Source: Rhabdothermincola sp037478855 (GTDB taxonomy: Bacteria; Actinomycetota; Acidimicrobiia; Acidimicrobiales; Acidimicrobilacustridaceae). From it: a DNA stretch of 42,997 bases. The stretch is from assembly GCA_037478855.1 (NCBI GenBank), contig JBBFLY010000020.1, forward strand, positions 1-42,997. The letters are read 5' to 3'. The position numbers and the translations under genes were made by a program. Positions 1 to 8,076 of this stretch are shown here, in pieces; the first letter of the stretch is position 1; every line of letters begins with the position of its first letter. The notes below the pieces were generated by a model. It was not told the origin of the DNA, did not search any database, and saw only the letters and a list, made by a program, of their open reading frames with translations.

Positions 1-63
1 TCCCAGATCGAGGCCGTCCGGGCCGCTCGCGCCGAGGGCGATCTCGCCGCCCCCGACGCCTGA
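1..63 (+). CDS. C-terminal tail of an unidentified protein (partial)
   Basis: The first 20 codons of the window stay open and end in TGA at 61-63, giving the tail SQIEAVRAARAEGDLAAPDA. The alanine-rich, charged tail carries no recognisable motif. The stop lies 31 nt before the pdtaS start, so it is probably the end of an upstream gene on the same strand. It could also be a chance open frame, because only 60 coding bases are visible. Confidence 0.35.
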   Translation, partial: SQIEAVRAARAEGDLAAPDA

Positions 64-94
64 AGACCGGCGGCTGCGGCAGACTGGCTCAGCT

Positions 95-1633
95 ATGGCC
101 AGCCTCTCAGAGCTCGCCCGGTTCCACACGGCGCTCACCGCAGTCGAGATCGATCACCTCCAGCGGCTCGTCGCGTCGTGGGGGCTGCTGGCTGATCTGT
201 GCTTCGCGGACCTCATGCTCTTCGCGAAGGCGCAGCGCTTGCCCGACTCGGACGACGGGGGCCTCATCGTGCTCGGACAGGTGCGGCCGACCACTGCTCA
301 GACCCTCTACCGCAGCGACTGGGTGGGCCGCACCCTCACCGCCGCGGACCGGCCGCTCGTCGTACGATGCTTCGAGATCGACGCCATCATCGACGGAGAG
401 GTGACCAGCGAAGCCTTCCGCGAGCCGGTGCGGGAGCTCTGCATCCCCGTGCGCCACCGGGGCCGCACGATCGGAGTGCTCACCAGGGAGTCCGCGCCGA
501 TGATCGGGCGCCAACCAGGTGAGCTGGAACGCACCTACGTTGAGGTCTTCAACCGCTTCGCGCGAATGATCGCAGCCGGCGACTTCCCCTTCGCCGGCGA
601 GGTGGGGCCGACCGAGGAGGCGCCTCGTGTCGGCGACGGGGTGATCCTGCTCGACCAGAGCATGCGGGTTGCCTACGCCTCGCCCAACGCGGTGTCGGCG
701 CTGCACCGCCTCGGGGTTCACGCCAACACGGAAGGGATGCGTCTGGGGGAGCTCGGGTTGCCCGAGATCGCCATCCGCACCGCGTTCAACCGGCGGGTGC
801 CGGCCACCGAGGAGATCGAGCGTGGTCCGGAGATCACCGTCTCGCTGCGCTGCATCCCGCTGATCGAGCAGGGCGTGACCACGGGGGCGTTGGTGCTGCT
901 GCGCGACATCTCCGAGCTGCGCCGCCGGGACCGCCTGCTGCTGTCGAAAGACGCCACGATCCGCGAGATCCACCATCGGGTGAAGAACAACCTGCAGACC
1001 ATCTCCTCGCTGCTGCGCCTGCAGGGTCGCAGGCTCGCCTCTCCTGAGGCGAAGGCGGCGGTGGAGGAGTCGGTCCGGCGGATCCGCTCGATCGCCCTGG
1101 TGCACGAGACCCTCTCCCACGAGGCGGGTGACGACGTTCCCTTCATCGAGATCGTCCGACCGCTCGTGCGGATGGTGGAGGAGGGCCTGGTCTCACCCGA
1201 TCATCCCCTGACCTTCGTCGTGCAGGGCGATGCCGGCAAGCTCCCTGCCACGATGGCCACACCACTGGCCGTGGTGCTCACGGAAGCGCTTCAGAACGTG
1301 GTCGACCACGCCTACCCGCCCGGTCTCGACGAGCCCAGCGGCGACGAGGTCGGGGGCAGGGTGATCGTCGACCTGTCCAACGACGGGACCCTGCTGCGGG
1401 TGCGGGTCATCGATGACGGGGTTGGTCTGCCCGAGGGGTTCTCCCTGGATGCCAGCACCGGGCTCGGCTTGTCGATCGTGCGTACCCTCGTGAGCACTGA
1501 GCTCGGTGGTTCGATCAGGCTGTACCGGGCGGACGGTCGAGCCGATCGGCCCGGCACGGTGGTGGACATCGAGGTGCCGTTGACCGGGCAGCCGCCGGAC
1601 GCGCAACGGCCCCCCGGGGAGGGGGGCCGTTGA
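95..1633 (+). CDS. pdtaS: PdtaS-type sensor histidine kinase (GAF-PAS-HisKA_2-HATPase)
   Basis: This is a cytosolic sensor histidine kinase of 512 residues, close to the usual PdtaS length of about 500. An N-terminal GAF-like region (about 15-155) and a PAS-like region (about 175-280) precede the HisKA_2 dimerisation helix. The phosphoacceptor motif HHRVKNNLQ begins at His293, and His294 is the likely phosphorylated residue. The HATPase part has the N-box EALQN (397-401) and the G1-box DDGVG (440-444), followed by a glycine-rich GLGLS. No membrane segment is seen. In mycobacteria PdtaS phosphorylates the ANTAR-type RNA-binding regulator PdtaR, which is not in this window, and pdtaS sits beside whiB1 as it does here. 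The ATG at 95 lies 9 nt after a CAGACT hexamer and has no clear ribosome-binding site. The last codons form a terminator-like hairpin. Confidence 0.88.
   Translation: MASLSELARFHTALTAVEIDHLQRLVASWGLLADLCFADLMLFAKAQRLPDSDDGGLIVLGQVRPTTAQTLYRSDWVGRTLTAADRPLVVRCFEIDAIIDGEVTSEAFREPVRELCIPVRHRGRTIGVLTRESAPMIGRQPGELERTYVEVFNRFARMIAAGDFPFAGEVGPTEEAPRVGDGVILLDQSMRVAYASPNAVSALHRLGVHANTEGMRLGELGLPEIAIRTAFNRRVPATEEIERGPEITVSLRCIPLIEQGVTTGALVLLRDISELRRRDRLLLSKDATIREIHHRVKNNLQTISSLLRLQGRRLASPEAKAAVEESVRRIRSIALVHETLSHEAGDDVPFIEIVRPLVRMVEEGLVSPDHPLTFVVQGDAGKLPATMATPLAVVLTEALQNVVDHAYPPGLDEPSGDEVGGRVIVDLSNDGTLLRVRVIDDGVGLPEGFSLDASTGLGLSIVRTLVSTELGGSIRLYRADGRADRPGTVVDIEVPLTGQPPDAQRPPGEGGR
1605..1631. terminator. 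Perfect hairpin inside the end of pdtaS, facing whiB1
   Basis: Two perfectly complementary 11-base arms (1605-1615 and 1621-1631) flank a five-base GGGGA loop. The arms are nearly all G/C, so the RNA hairpin would be very stable. It covers the last pdtaS codons and the first base of its stop. It lies 22 nt beyond the whiB1 stop on the other strand, so one element can end transcription from both convergent genes. No clear U-run follows on either strand. Confidence 0.6.
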
Positions 1634-1652
1634 GGATCGGATCGAGCTGGCG

Positions 1653-1952
1653 TCAGGAAGCGCGTCGGCGCTTGGCTGCGAGCCACTGCCGGCGGAGCTT
1701 GCGGCGCTCTTCCTCGGAGGTGCCGCCCCAGATGCCAGAGTCCTGGTTCGTGGTGAGCGCGAACTCAAGACAGGGCTCTCGGACCTCGCACTCGAAGCAG
1801 ACGGCCTTGGCGGCTTCGATCTGCTCGATCGCCGGCCCGGTCGTGCCGACCGGGAAGAACAGGTCGGGATCGGTGTCCCGGCAGGCCGCGAGAGCGCGCC
1901 ATTCATCTGAAGCTGCGGACAACGCCAGTGAGCGAGAAGCGGTGAGGGCCAC
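1653..1952 (-). CDS. whiB1: WhiB1-like [4Fe-4S] transcription factor
   Basis: This 99-residue WhiB protein has the four cluster cysteines Cys24, Cys52, Cys55 and Cys61 (spacing C-x27-C-x2-C-x5-C). They are followed by the GIWGG turn and the basic C-terminal stretch KLRRQWLAAKRRR that contacts DNA. The block CRDTDPDLFFPVG and the position beside pdtaS both match mycobacterial WhiB1, an essential NO-responsive regulator that binds the primary sigma factor. I chose the GTG at 1950-1952 because GGAGG lies 4 nt upstream. A longer open frame reaches 2318, but that part overlaps the divergent phosphodiesterase and looks non-coding. Assignment to WhiB1 rather than another WhiB rests on sequence resemblance and neighbourhood. 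Confidence 0.9.
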   Translation of the reverse strand: MALTASRSLALSAASDEWRALAACRDTDPDLFFPVGTTGPAIEQIEAAKAVCFECEVREPCLEFALTTNQDSGIWGGTSEEERRKLRRQWLAAKRRRAS

Positions 1953-2128
1953 GGTGCCTCCACGTCGTCGGGCTCCGCGACGGGTGCGCTCCCGGGAGGG
2001 TGAGGCACCAATCGTGAAGCTGTTCACATGCCACCGCGTTGAGAGGGGATCGGCGTGTGGCTGGGACAGAGGGAAGGTACTGAGTTCGTAATCCTGTTTC
2101 AAGAGGCTGACCAACAATTTTCCCAGGT

Positions 2129-2144
2129 TGTGGCCATTGTCACG
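2129..2144. promoter_or_regulatory. Possible CRP-family binding site between whiB1 and the phosphodiesterase gene
   Basis: TGTGGCCATTGTCACG fits the CRP-family pattern TGTGA-N6-TCACA at eight of ten specified positions. It lies in the roughly 200-bp divergent region between whiB1 and the gene at 2157. Mycobacterial whiB1 is known to be controlled by a CRP-type regulator, which makes the match plausible. It sits only 12 nt before the plus-strand start, where a bound protein would block that gene. Such short matches also occur by chance. Confidence 0.3.
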
Positions 2145-2156
2145 GAGAGGAGCGTG

Positions 2157-2846
2157 ATGCGCCCGCGAGTGGTCGCTCACCGAGGGGCGTCGCAGGCCGT
2201 GCCGCCCGGCAACACCATCGAGGCCTTCTGCACGGCGCGCGAGCTCGGCGCCGACTGGGTGGAGCTCGACGTTCGCCGCACGGCGGACGGCGCGCTCGCC
2301 GTGCACCACGATCCGCACCTCGCCGATGGCCGGGCGTTGGTGACGACCCGGGCGGACGAGCTTCCCCCGGAGGTGCCGCTGCTCGAGGCCGCTCTCGTCG
2401 CCTGCCGTGGCATGGGCGTCAACGTGGAGATCAAGAACGCGCCGAGCGAGCCGGACTGGGACGAGCGGCGGACGCTGGCCGGCACGGTGGTGGGTGCGCT
2501 CAGGGACGTGGAGCTCGACGACGTCCTCGTCACCTCCTTCGACCCCGGGTCGATCGCCCGGGTGCGCGAGCTAGCGCCCGAGATCCTGACCGGCCTGTTG
2601 TCGATCGACCTCGGCGATCCCGACCGGGTGCTCGAGCTCGCAGTCAGCGGCGGTCACCGGGCGTTGAACCCCTGGGACCCCTTCGTCACCGGGGAGCTGG
2701 TAGAGCGGGCGCACCGGCTGGGTCTGGAGGTCAACGTGTGGACCGTCGACGAGCCCGACCGCTTCACGGAGCTGATCACCTTCGGGGTCGACGGCATCAT
2801 CACGAACGTGCCCGATCGGCTCCGCGCCCTGCTCGATGGCCGCTGA
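2157..2846 (+). CDS. Glycerophosphodiester phosphodiesterase, cytosolic UgpQ-like
   Basis: This predicted enzyme cleaves glycerophosphodiesters to glycerol-3-phosphate and an alcohol. It has 229 residues, the size of short cytosolic UgpQ-type enzymes, with no signal peptide or membrane helix. The family marks are AHRG (His8, Arg9) and NTIEAF, then the metal ligands Glu36 and Asp38 in ELDVR. The catalytic HHDP follows with His51. Later motifs are EIKN, VNVWTVDE and GIITNVPD. The ATG at 2157 follows GGAGAGGAG at good spacing; an adjacent GTG at 2154 is the only close alternative. An open frame extends to 2055 but crosses the promoter region. The gene is convergent with the lipid kinase, 12 nt apart, and both may act in phospholipid turnover. 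Confidence 0.88.
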   Translation: MRPRVVAHRGASQAVPPGNTIEAFCTARELGADWVELDVRRTADGALAVHHDPHLADGRALVTTRADELPPEVPLLEAALVACRGMGVNVEIKNAPSEPDWDERRTLAGTVVGALRDVELDDVLVTSFDPGSIARVRELAPEILTGLLSIDLGDPDRVLELAVSGGHRALNPWDPFVTGELVERAHRLGLEVNVWTVDEPDRFTELITFGVDGIITNVPDRLRALLDGR

Positions 2847-2858
2847 GCGCGGGCCAGG

Positions 2859-3779
2859 TCAGCTCGGTGGGATCACCAGGTTCAGCACCCCCGGGCAGTG
2901 CCGGAACCGCAGCTCCGTGGTCTCACCGAGGTACTCCCCGTCGACCTGGTAGGGGAACGACCCGTGCCCGGTCACCCGAACCTCCGACAGGTCCGTCCGA
3001 TAGTCGGTGTGACGGCTGTGGCGCAGGTGCTCACCGCTGCCCAGCGCAGAGGCGGCCAGCCCGAGGAAGGGCACGAGCGAGAGCGTCCGGAAGGTCAGCA
3101 TCACGAGGCCGCGATCGAGCGTCGCCTCGGGTCCGACCGTGAACGGTCGCCGGCCGAGGTAGGTGTAGGGGTTGGTGTTGAGACAGATCGCGAAGTAGCC
3201 GTCATCAACGATCGTGCCGTCCAAGTGGTGCACCGCGAAGCGCGGTCGGGAGCGGTCGTAGTGCCGGAGCCACGTGTCCACCGCGCACCACGCGAACCAG
3301 GCGTGGCTCGCCCAGCGCTTGAGGAAGTCGCGCTTGTCGACCTCTGCCACGACCGCCGCGTCGAACCCCATCCCCACGTGGAAGAGGAAGTAGCGACCGT
3401 TGACGGAGCCGAGCCCGACCCGGCGGATCGAGCGGCGTGCCAGCGCGTCGATCGTCACCGCGGTGGCCTCGACCGGATCATCGGGCAAGCCGATCGTGCG
3501 TGCGAACACGTTGGTGGAGCCTCCCGGGAGCGCTGCCAGCGCGGTGCGGCTTCCGGCGAGGCCGTTGGCCGCTTCGTTGAGCGTCCCGTCGCCCCCCAGC
3601 ACGACGACCAGGTCGGCCCCGTCCGCAGCGGCACCCTGCGCCAAGCGGGTGGCGTGACCCCGACGGCTCGTCTCGGCGGTGGTCACCTCGTGGTCGGCTG
3701 AGAGCGCCTTCTGGATGACGACCCGGGTGCGGGCGGTGACCGATGAAGCGTTCGAGTTGACGATCAGCAGCACCCTCAC
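2859..3779 (-). CDS. Diacylglycerol kinase-like lipid kinase (YegS/BmrU family)
   Basis: This is a 306-residue lipid kinase with the DAGK catalytic fold. The N-terminal strand RVLLIVNSNAS leads to the nucleotide-binding motif VVLGGDGTLNEAANG, followed by LPGGSTNVFAR. A second domain (about 125-300) includes GYFAICLNTNPYTYLG and the C-terminal VDGEYLG. The family phosphorylates diacylglycerol or related lipids; the exact lipid cannot be read from sequence. The start used is the GTG at 3777-3779, with another GTG two codons later. A TACCGT hexamer lies 9 nt upstream and no strong ribosome-binding site is visible. It is divergent from etfB across 84 nt. Confidence 0.85.
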   Translation of the reverse strand: MRVLLIVNSNASSVTARTRVVIQKALSADHEVTTAETSRRGHATRLAQGAAADGADLVVVLGGDGTLNEAANGLAGSRTALAALPGGSTNVFARTIGLPDDPVEATAVTIDALARRSIRRVGLGSVNGRYFLFHVGMGFDAAVVAEVDKRDFLKRWASHAWFAWCAVDTWLRHYDRSRPRFAVHHLDGTIVDDGYFAICLNTNPYTYLGRRPFTVGPEATLDRGLVMLTFRTLSLVPFLGLAASALGSGEHLRHSRHTDYRTDLSEVRVTGHGSFPYQVDGEYLGETTELRFRHCPGVLNLVIPPS

Positions 3780-3851
3780 CGCGGCCTGACGGTAGCAGCA
3801 CGGGCCTCGGCGTGGATCTGGGCGGATTTGGTCGGCCCGGGGGCGGCCGCG

Positions 3852-3857
3852 CAGACT
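3852..3857 (+). promoter_or_regulatory. -10-like hexamer of etfB
   Basis: CAGACT ends 6 nt before the etfB ATG and no ribosome-binding site is visible. It keeps A at position 2 and T at position 6, as do the other start-proximal hexamers of the window, and suggests a leaderless etfBA transcript. Confidence 0.4.
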
Positions 3858-3863
3858 GTCGCC

Positions 3864-4646
3864 ATGAACGTTGTCGTCTGCGTCAAGCAGATCCCTGATC
3901 CGGCGGAGCCGGGTCAGATGGATCCCGAAACCAAGACACTCAAGCGAGACGGGAAGCTCATCCTCGACGAGTCCGACTCCTACGGCGTCGAGATGGCGCT
4001 GCAGCTGGTCGACGCGGCCGGCGGCGGCGAGGTCACGCTGGTGTCGATGGCCCCCAACGGTGAGACCGCGGGCCTGCGCACCGCGCTGGCCATGGGTGCG
4101 GCGAAGGCCATCCTGATCAGCGATCCCGCCCTCGCCGGGTCCGACGCCCTGGCCACGGCCAAGGTGCTCAGCGCGGCGATCAAGCGGGTGGAGGGCGCCG
4201 ACCTCATCCTGACGGCTACGGAGTCCAGTGACGGCTACACGGGCACCGTGCCGGAGCAGATCGCCGGCCTGCTCGATCTGCCATCGGTCACCTTCGCGAA
4301 GCACATTGAGATCGCAGACGGCAAGGTGAAGGTGCAGCGGCAGACCGACGCGGGCTACGACGAGGTCGAGGCGCCACTGCCGGCCGTGGTGTCGGTCACC
4401 GCGGGCGTGGTCGAGCCCCGCTACCCGTCCTTCAAGGGGATCATGGCCGCGAAGAGCAAGCCTGTCGACCAGCTGACGATCGCCGACCTCGGCATCGACC
4501 CGAGCCAGGTCGGCTGGGCCGGGGCCGGCCAGGAGATCGTCTCGATCGAAGCCGCGCCCGCGCGCGACGCCGGTGAGAAGTACGTCGACGAGGGCGACGG
4601 CTACCAGAAGATCATCCAGTACCTCGAGAACCTCAAGGTCATCTAG
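3864..4646 (+). CDS. etfB: Electron transfer flavoprotein beta subunit
   Basis: This is the 260-residue beta subunit of electron transfer flavoprotein, which holds AMP at the subunit interface. ETF accepts electrons from acyl-CoA dehydrogenases and passes them toward the quinone pool. The protein opens with the typical MNVVVCVKQIPDP. It has the AMP-binding segment TATESSDGYTG (117-127) and the signature around VEAPLPAVVSVTAGVVEPRY. The ATG at 3864 gives the normal N-terminus; an in-frame GTG at 3828 would add a non-homologous leader. etfA follows after 14 nt with its own AGGAGG, so the two form an operon. The acyl-CoA dehydrogenase at 13788 is a possible electron donor. Confidence 0.95.
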   Translation: MNVVVCVKQIPDPAEPGQMDPETKTLKRDGKLILDESDSYGVEMALQLVDAAGGGEVTLVSMAPNGETAGLRTALAMGAAKAILISDPALAGSDALATAKVLSAAIKRVEGADLILTATESSDGYTGTVPEQIAGLLDLPSVTFAKHIEIADGKVKVQRQTDAGYDEVEAPLPAVVSVTAGVVEPRYPSFKGIMAAKSKPVDQLTIADLGIDPSQVGWAGAGQEIVSIEAAPARDAGEKYVDEGDGYQKIIQYLENLKVI

Positions 4647-4660
4647 GAGGCCAGCGACCA

Positions 4661-5629
4661 ATGACTCTGTCCAGGATCTGGGTCTTCGCCGAGGCCTCCG
4701 ATGGGAAGGTCTCGTCCACGACCCTCGAGCTGCTGACCAAGGCCCGTGAGCTGGCTGACACGGTCGAAGCCGTCTACGGAGGCGGCGACGCCGAGGCCAT
4801 CGCCGCCGAGCTGGGCAACTACGGTGCCAGCAAGGTGTACGCCACCGGCGACCTCGGCGGGGCGTTGCAGGGTGTCCCCGTGGCCGCGGCGATGGCCGCG
4901 CTCATCGAGGGTGGCGCCGATCCGGCGGCCATCCTCTTCGGCACCAGCTACGACGGCCGGGACGTCGCGGGACGCCTCTCGGCGAAGCTCGACAAGACGG
5001 TGATCACCAACAACGTCGATCTCGAGCTCGACGGCGATTCTCTCGTCTGCACCGAGCCGGTCTTCGGCGGCACTACGAACGTCAAGACCCGCTTCAGCGA
5101 CGGGCAGCCCTACCTCGTGCTCGTGCGGCCGAAGTCCTTCGCCGCCGAGCCCTCGGGTGGCGGTCCGGCCGCGATCGAGACGATCGCCGTGCCGGACACC
5201 GGTCGGGCAGGTGCTGCTCGGGTCCTCAATCGCCACGTCGAAGAGCGAGAAGGCCCGTCACTCGACGAGGCTGACATCGTCGTCTCGGGCGGCCGTGGCC
5301 TGGGAGAAGCCGAGAAGTACGCCATGATCGAGGAGCTGGCGAAGCTTCTCGGTGGCGCTCCCGGTGCATCCCGGGCGATCGTCGATGCCGGCTGGGTCCC
5401 CTACTCCTACCAGGTGGGTCAGACCGGCAAGGTGGTGAAGCCGACCGTGTACATCGCGGCGGGCATCTCCGGTGCCACCCAGCACATGGTGGGCATGAAG
5501 GGCTCGAAGAACATCATCGCGATCAACAAGGACGAGGAAGCGCCGATCTTCTCGATCGCCGATCTCGGCATCGTGGGCGACGTGCACAAGGTGCTCCCCG
5601 CCCTGATCGAAGCCCTCAAGTCTCGCTGA
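4661..5629 (+). CDS. etfA: Electron transfer flavoprotein alpha subunit
   Basis: This is the 322-residue alpha subunit, which carries the FAD. The N-terminal ETF domain (about 1-180) starts SRIWVFAEASDGKVS. The C-terminal FAD domain (about 195-315) contains SGGRGLGEAEK (near 210), VGQTGKVVKP (near 252), AGISGATQHMVGM (near 268) and IAINKDEEAPIF, the standard FAD contacts. The ATG at 4661 follows AGGAGG, so translation is leadered, unlike etfB. A long hairpin (5644-5694) begins 15 nt after the stop and probably ends the etfBA transcript. Confidence 0.95.
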   Translation: MTLSRIWVFAEASDGKVSSTTLELLTKARELADTVEAVYGGGDAEAIAAELGNYGASKVYATGDLGGALQGVPVAAAMAALIEGGADPAAILFGTSYDGRDVAGRLSAKLDKTVITNNVDLELDGDSLVCTEPVFGGTTNVKTRFSDGQPYLVLVRPKSFAAEPSGGGPAAIETIAVPDTGRAGAARVLNRHVEEREGPSLDEADIVVSGGRGLGEAEKYAMIEELAKLLGGAPGASRAIVDAGWVPYSYQVGQTGKVVKPTVYIAAGISGATQHMVGMKGSKNIIAINKDEEAPIFSIADLGIVGDVHKVLPALIEALKSR

Positions 5630-5643
5630 CCACCCGAGCTCAC

Positions 5644-5694
5644 CGTCGCGTGCGTGTCGGTCCGCAGTTGCGTCGGGCCGATGCGCACGCGACG
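5644..5694 (+). terminator. Long 20-bp hairpin after etfA
   Basis: The outer arms pair perfectly for 11 bp (5644-5654 with 5684-5694). Two G-T wobble pairs and an inner 7-bp stem (5657-5663 with 5675-5681, one wobble) continue the helix to an 11-base loop. That makes about 20 continuous base pairs, followed by ACTTCTTCG. It fits an intrinsic-type terminator for etfBA. It ends only 11 nt before the next gene, so it could also shape expression of the oxidase. Confidence 0.6.
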
Positions 5695-5705
5695 ACTTCT
5701 TCGCG

Positions 5706-7004
5706 ATGACGTGGACCAACTGGGCACGGAACCAAACTTGTGCGCCCGTCTCCGTGCAGCGTCCCCGCAGCGAGCGCGAGATCTGCGAGCTCGTGCGGCG
5801 GGCGGCCACCGACGGGCGGACCGTGCGGGTGGTCGGCGCAGGTCACTCGTTCACGCCCCTGGTCTGCACGGACGGCTACCTGCTCGATCTGCGTGACTAC
5901 GCGGCGGTACGCCGCGTCGACACCGTGCGGCGCACGGTCACGGTCCAAGCCGGCATCCCGCTCTGGCGGTTGAACCGGGAGCTGGCGGCTCGAGGGTTGG
6001 CCCTCGAGAACCTCGGCGACATCGCCTACCAATCGATCGCGGGAGCCACCCAGACCGCGACCCACGGTACTGGCGCCCGGTTCCGCAACCTGTCGAGCGC
6101 GATCGTCGGCATGCGGCTCGTCGACGGGCAGGGCGAGATCGTGGTCTGCGACCGCGACACCCGCCCGGAGGTGTTCGAGGTGGCCCGGGTAGGTCTCGGC
6201 GCGATGGGAATCGTCTCCGAGGTCACGATCCAGTGCGTGCCCGCCTTCAACCTGCACGCGAAGGAGCGCCCCGAGCTGCTCGACGAGCTCCTCGAGCGGT
6301 TGGACGAGGAGGTCGACGGCAACGACCACTTCGAGTTCTTCTGGATCCCGAACACCCGCTGGGCCCTCACCAAGCGCAATCGCCGCACGAACGAGCCGGT
6401 GCGGCCCCGTCCCGCTTGGCGGGCGTGGCGTGACGACGTGCTCTACGACAACGTGCTGTTCGGTGCGATGTGCCGGATCGGTGCCTGGCGCAACCACCTC
6501 ATCCCCCAGGTGGCCAGACGCCTCCCCTCCAAGGGTCCTGCCGACTACGTCGACGTCAGCTACAAGGTCTTCGCGAGCCCCCGGCTCGTGCGCTTCTACG
6601 AGATGGAGTACGCCATCCCTCGTGGCGATCTGGTCGAGGCCCTCCAGCGGGTGCGGGCGCACGTGAAGCAGCTCGGGATGCAGATCAGCTTCCCGGTCGA
6701 GGTGCGCTTCGTCGCCGGCGACGACATCGCGCTCAGCACCGCCTACGGGCGTGACACCGCCTACGTCGCGGTGCACGTGTACCGGGGCACCCCGTACGAC
6801 CAGTACTTCCAGGGCGTCGAGCAGATCATGAACGACTACGGGGGGCGGCCGCACTGGGGGAAGATGCACTTTCAGACGGCGTCGACGCTGGCCCCCCGCT
6901 ATCCCCGCTGGGACGATGCCCAACAGGTGCGGGCCCGGCTCGACCCTGCCGGGGTCTTCACCACGCCGTACGTCGAGCGGGTGCTCGGCCCCATCGGCGG
7001 TTGA
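5706..7004 (+). CDS. FAD-linked sugar-1,4-lactone oxidase (D-arabinono-1,4-lactone oxidase family)
   Basis: This is a 432-residue VAO-type flavoprotein. The N-terminal FAD domain (about 12-180) has VRVVGAGHSFTPLV; in this family the histidine of the GHS motif (here His47) usually carries covalent FAD. IAGATQTATHGTG follows, which binds the pyrophosphate. The C-terminal ALO domain ends with HWGKMHF and LDPAGVFTTPY. Relatives oxidise L-gulono-, D-arabinono- or alditol-type substrates, and the present substrate is unknown. The ATG at 5706 begins MTWTNWARNQ, the usual start of actinobacterial members. No strong ribosome-binding site is visible, and the start lies just after the etfA hairpin. It meets the next gene tail to tail, one base apart. 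Confidence 0.85.
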   Translation: MTWTNWARNQTCAPVSVQRPRSEREICELVRRAATDGRTVRVVGAGHSFTPLVCTDGYLLDLRDYAAVRRVDTVRRTVTVQAGIPLWRLNRELAARGLALENLGDIAYQSIAGATQTATHGTGARFRNLSSAIVGMRLVDGQGEIVVCDRDTRPEVFEVARVGLGAMGIVSEVTIQCVPAFNLHAKERPELLDELLERLDEEVDGNDHFEFFWIPNTRWALTKRNRRTNEPVRPRPAWRAWRDDVLYDNVLFGAMCRIGAWRNHLIPQVARRLPSKGPADYVDVSYKVFASPRLVRFYEMEYAIPRGDLVEALQRVRAHVKQLGMQISFPVEVRFVAGDDIALSTAYGRDTAYVAVHVYRGTPYDQYFQGVEQIMNDYGGRPHWGKMHFQTASTLAPRYPRWDDAQQVRARLDPAGVFTTPYVERVLGPIGG

Positions 7005-7005
7005 C

Positions 7006-7995
7006 CTACGCCGCGTCGGTCGCGGCGACCGCCCAGGCCAGCCCGTCGAGCGGGTCCTCCACGGCCAGGTGGAAGCGCCAGCCGGTGTCGGGCTCCCACG
7101 CGTCCCACGCGTACCACCGCAGGTCCTGTGCGATCGCGCCGAGCTCGTCGGGTGGCAGGGGCCAGTCCTCCGCCACACCACCGAGCCAGGCGAGCGCCCA
7201 CCACGCGTCGAAGCGGCCGCGGGCCATACCCCGACGGCGACCGTGGGCGCCGCCTGACGCGGCGGCCCAGGCCATCCAGGCCAGTGCCTGGCCGGGGGTG
7301 AGCGGGGCGATGCGGACCCGGGTGGGACCCAGCGCGGCGATGGCTCCGCACGCATCGCCGCGCACCGCGACCACCGCGGTCCGGCCGTTCGACTCCGCCG
7401 CCCAGGCTCGGGTGAGCTCAGCCAGCGCGCTCTGCGTGCCGGGATCGTCGAGCTGCTCGGCGGGGCCGTCGAGCTGGACCGCCTCGCGTGCCGGCAGCGG
7501 TGGTGGTGGGAAGTGCGCCTCGTGCGCGAAGTACTCGGCCAACGGGTAGTCGGGCTCCCACGGCTCGAGCGTGAGCGGCAGCTCGATCACCCGGGGGTCG
7601 ATCCGGTCGTCGGCCGTGAGGTCCTCACCTCGGATGACCCGTTCGTGGGCAGTGATCGCCCGGGTGGGCCCGTCGGAGAGATGGTCGGCGAGCTCGTCCC
7701 AGCGGTGCCGTGCCGCGACGACCTCGGTGAGCGGCCCGAGCGAGAGGTGTCCGGCCCCGGGCAGCACCACCCGAGCGGCGATCGGCCCGGGTGCCTCCAA
7801 CGCCAGCCGGTACTCGGCGTGGGACGCCACAGGCCACAGCTGCCTGCCCCGCTCCAGTGCAGCGCGGCAGCGGTCGCGGAGATCCGTCACGCCCTCCCAG
7901 TCGGCGGCCCGGCAGAGCCGGTCGAGGTGGCGAACCAGCTCATCGAGGTCACCGGCCTCGACGAGCTGCTCGTTCACCAGGCGCGAGTCGGTCAT
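7006..7995 (-). CDS. Uncharacterised tryptophan-rich protein
   Basis: I do not recognise this 329-residue protein. The N-terminal third is helical and charged (EQLVEAGDLDELVRHLDRLCRA), a proline run PPPP lies near 172, and the C-terminal third is rich in tryptophan (FDAWWALAWLGG, LRWYAWDAWEPD). There is no signal peptide or clear membrane helix. An AGGTG lies just upstream of the ATG at 7995. It is the last of four same-strand genes, 81 nt after the SCO1664-family gene, so it may belong to the same transcript. The trio upstream is widespread in actinobacteria, whereas this fourth gene is not a partner I know. Confidence 0.7.
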   Translation of the reverse strand: MTDSRLVNEQLVEAGDLDELVRHLDRLCRAADWEGVTDLRDRCRAALERGRQLWPVASHAEYRLALEAPGPIAARVVLPGAGHLSLGPLTEVVAARHRWDELADHLSDGPTRAITAHERVIRGEDLTADDRIDPRVIELPLTLEPWEPDYPLAEYFAHEAHFPPPPLPAREAVQLDGPAEQLDDPGTQSALAELTRAWAAESNGRTAVVAVRGDACGAIAALGPTRVRIAPLTPGQALAWMAWAAASGGAHGRRRGMARGRFDAWWALAWLGGVAEDWPLPPDELGAIAQDLRWYAWDAWEPDTGWRFHLAVEDPLDGLAWAVAATDAA

Positions 7996-8076
7996 GGTCG
8001 CACCTGCCGTGGGGCGGGCGGAGGTGCCGGTCGGGAGATCGTGCTGGGCTGCGGACCGGTCATCGGCGTCCTCGGA

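Noticed and set aside
1953..2318. Upstream extension of whiB1 on the minus strand
   Set aside because: The frame is open, but it runs through the divergent promoter region and the phosphodiesterase gene. The GTG at 1952 with GGAGG gives a normal WhiB length.
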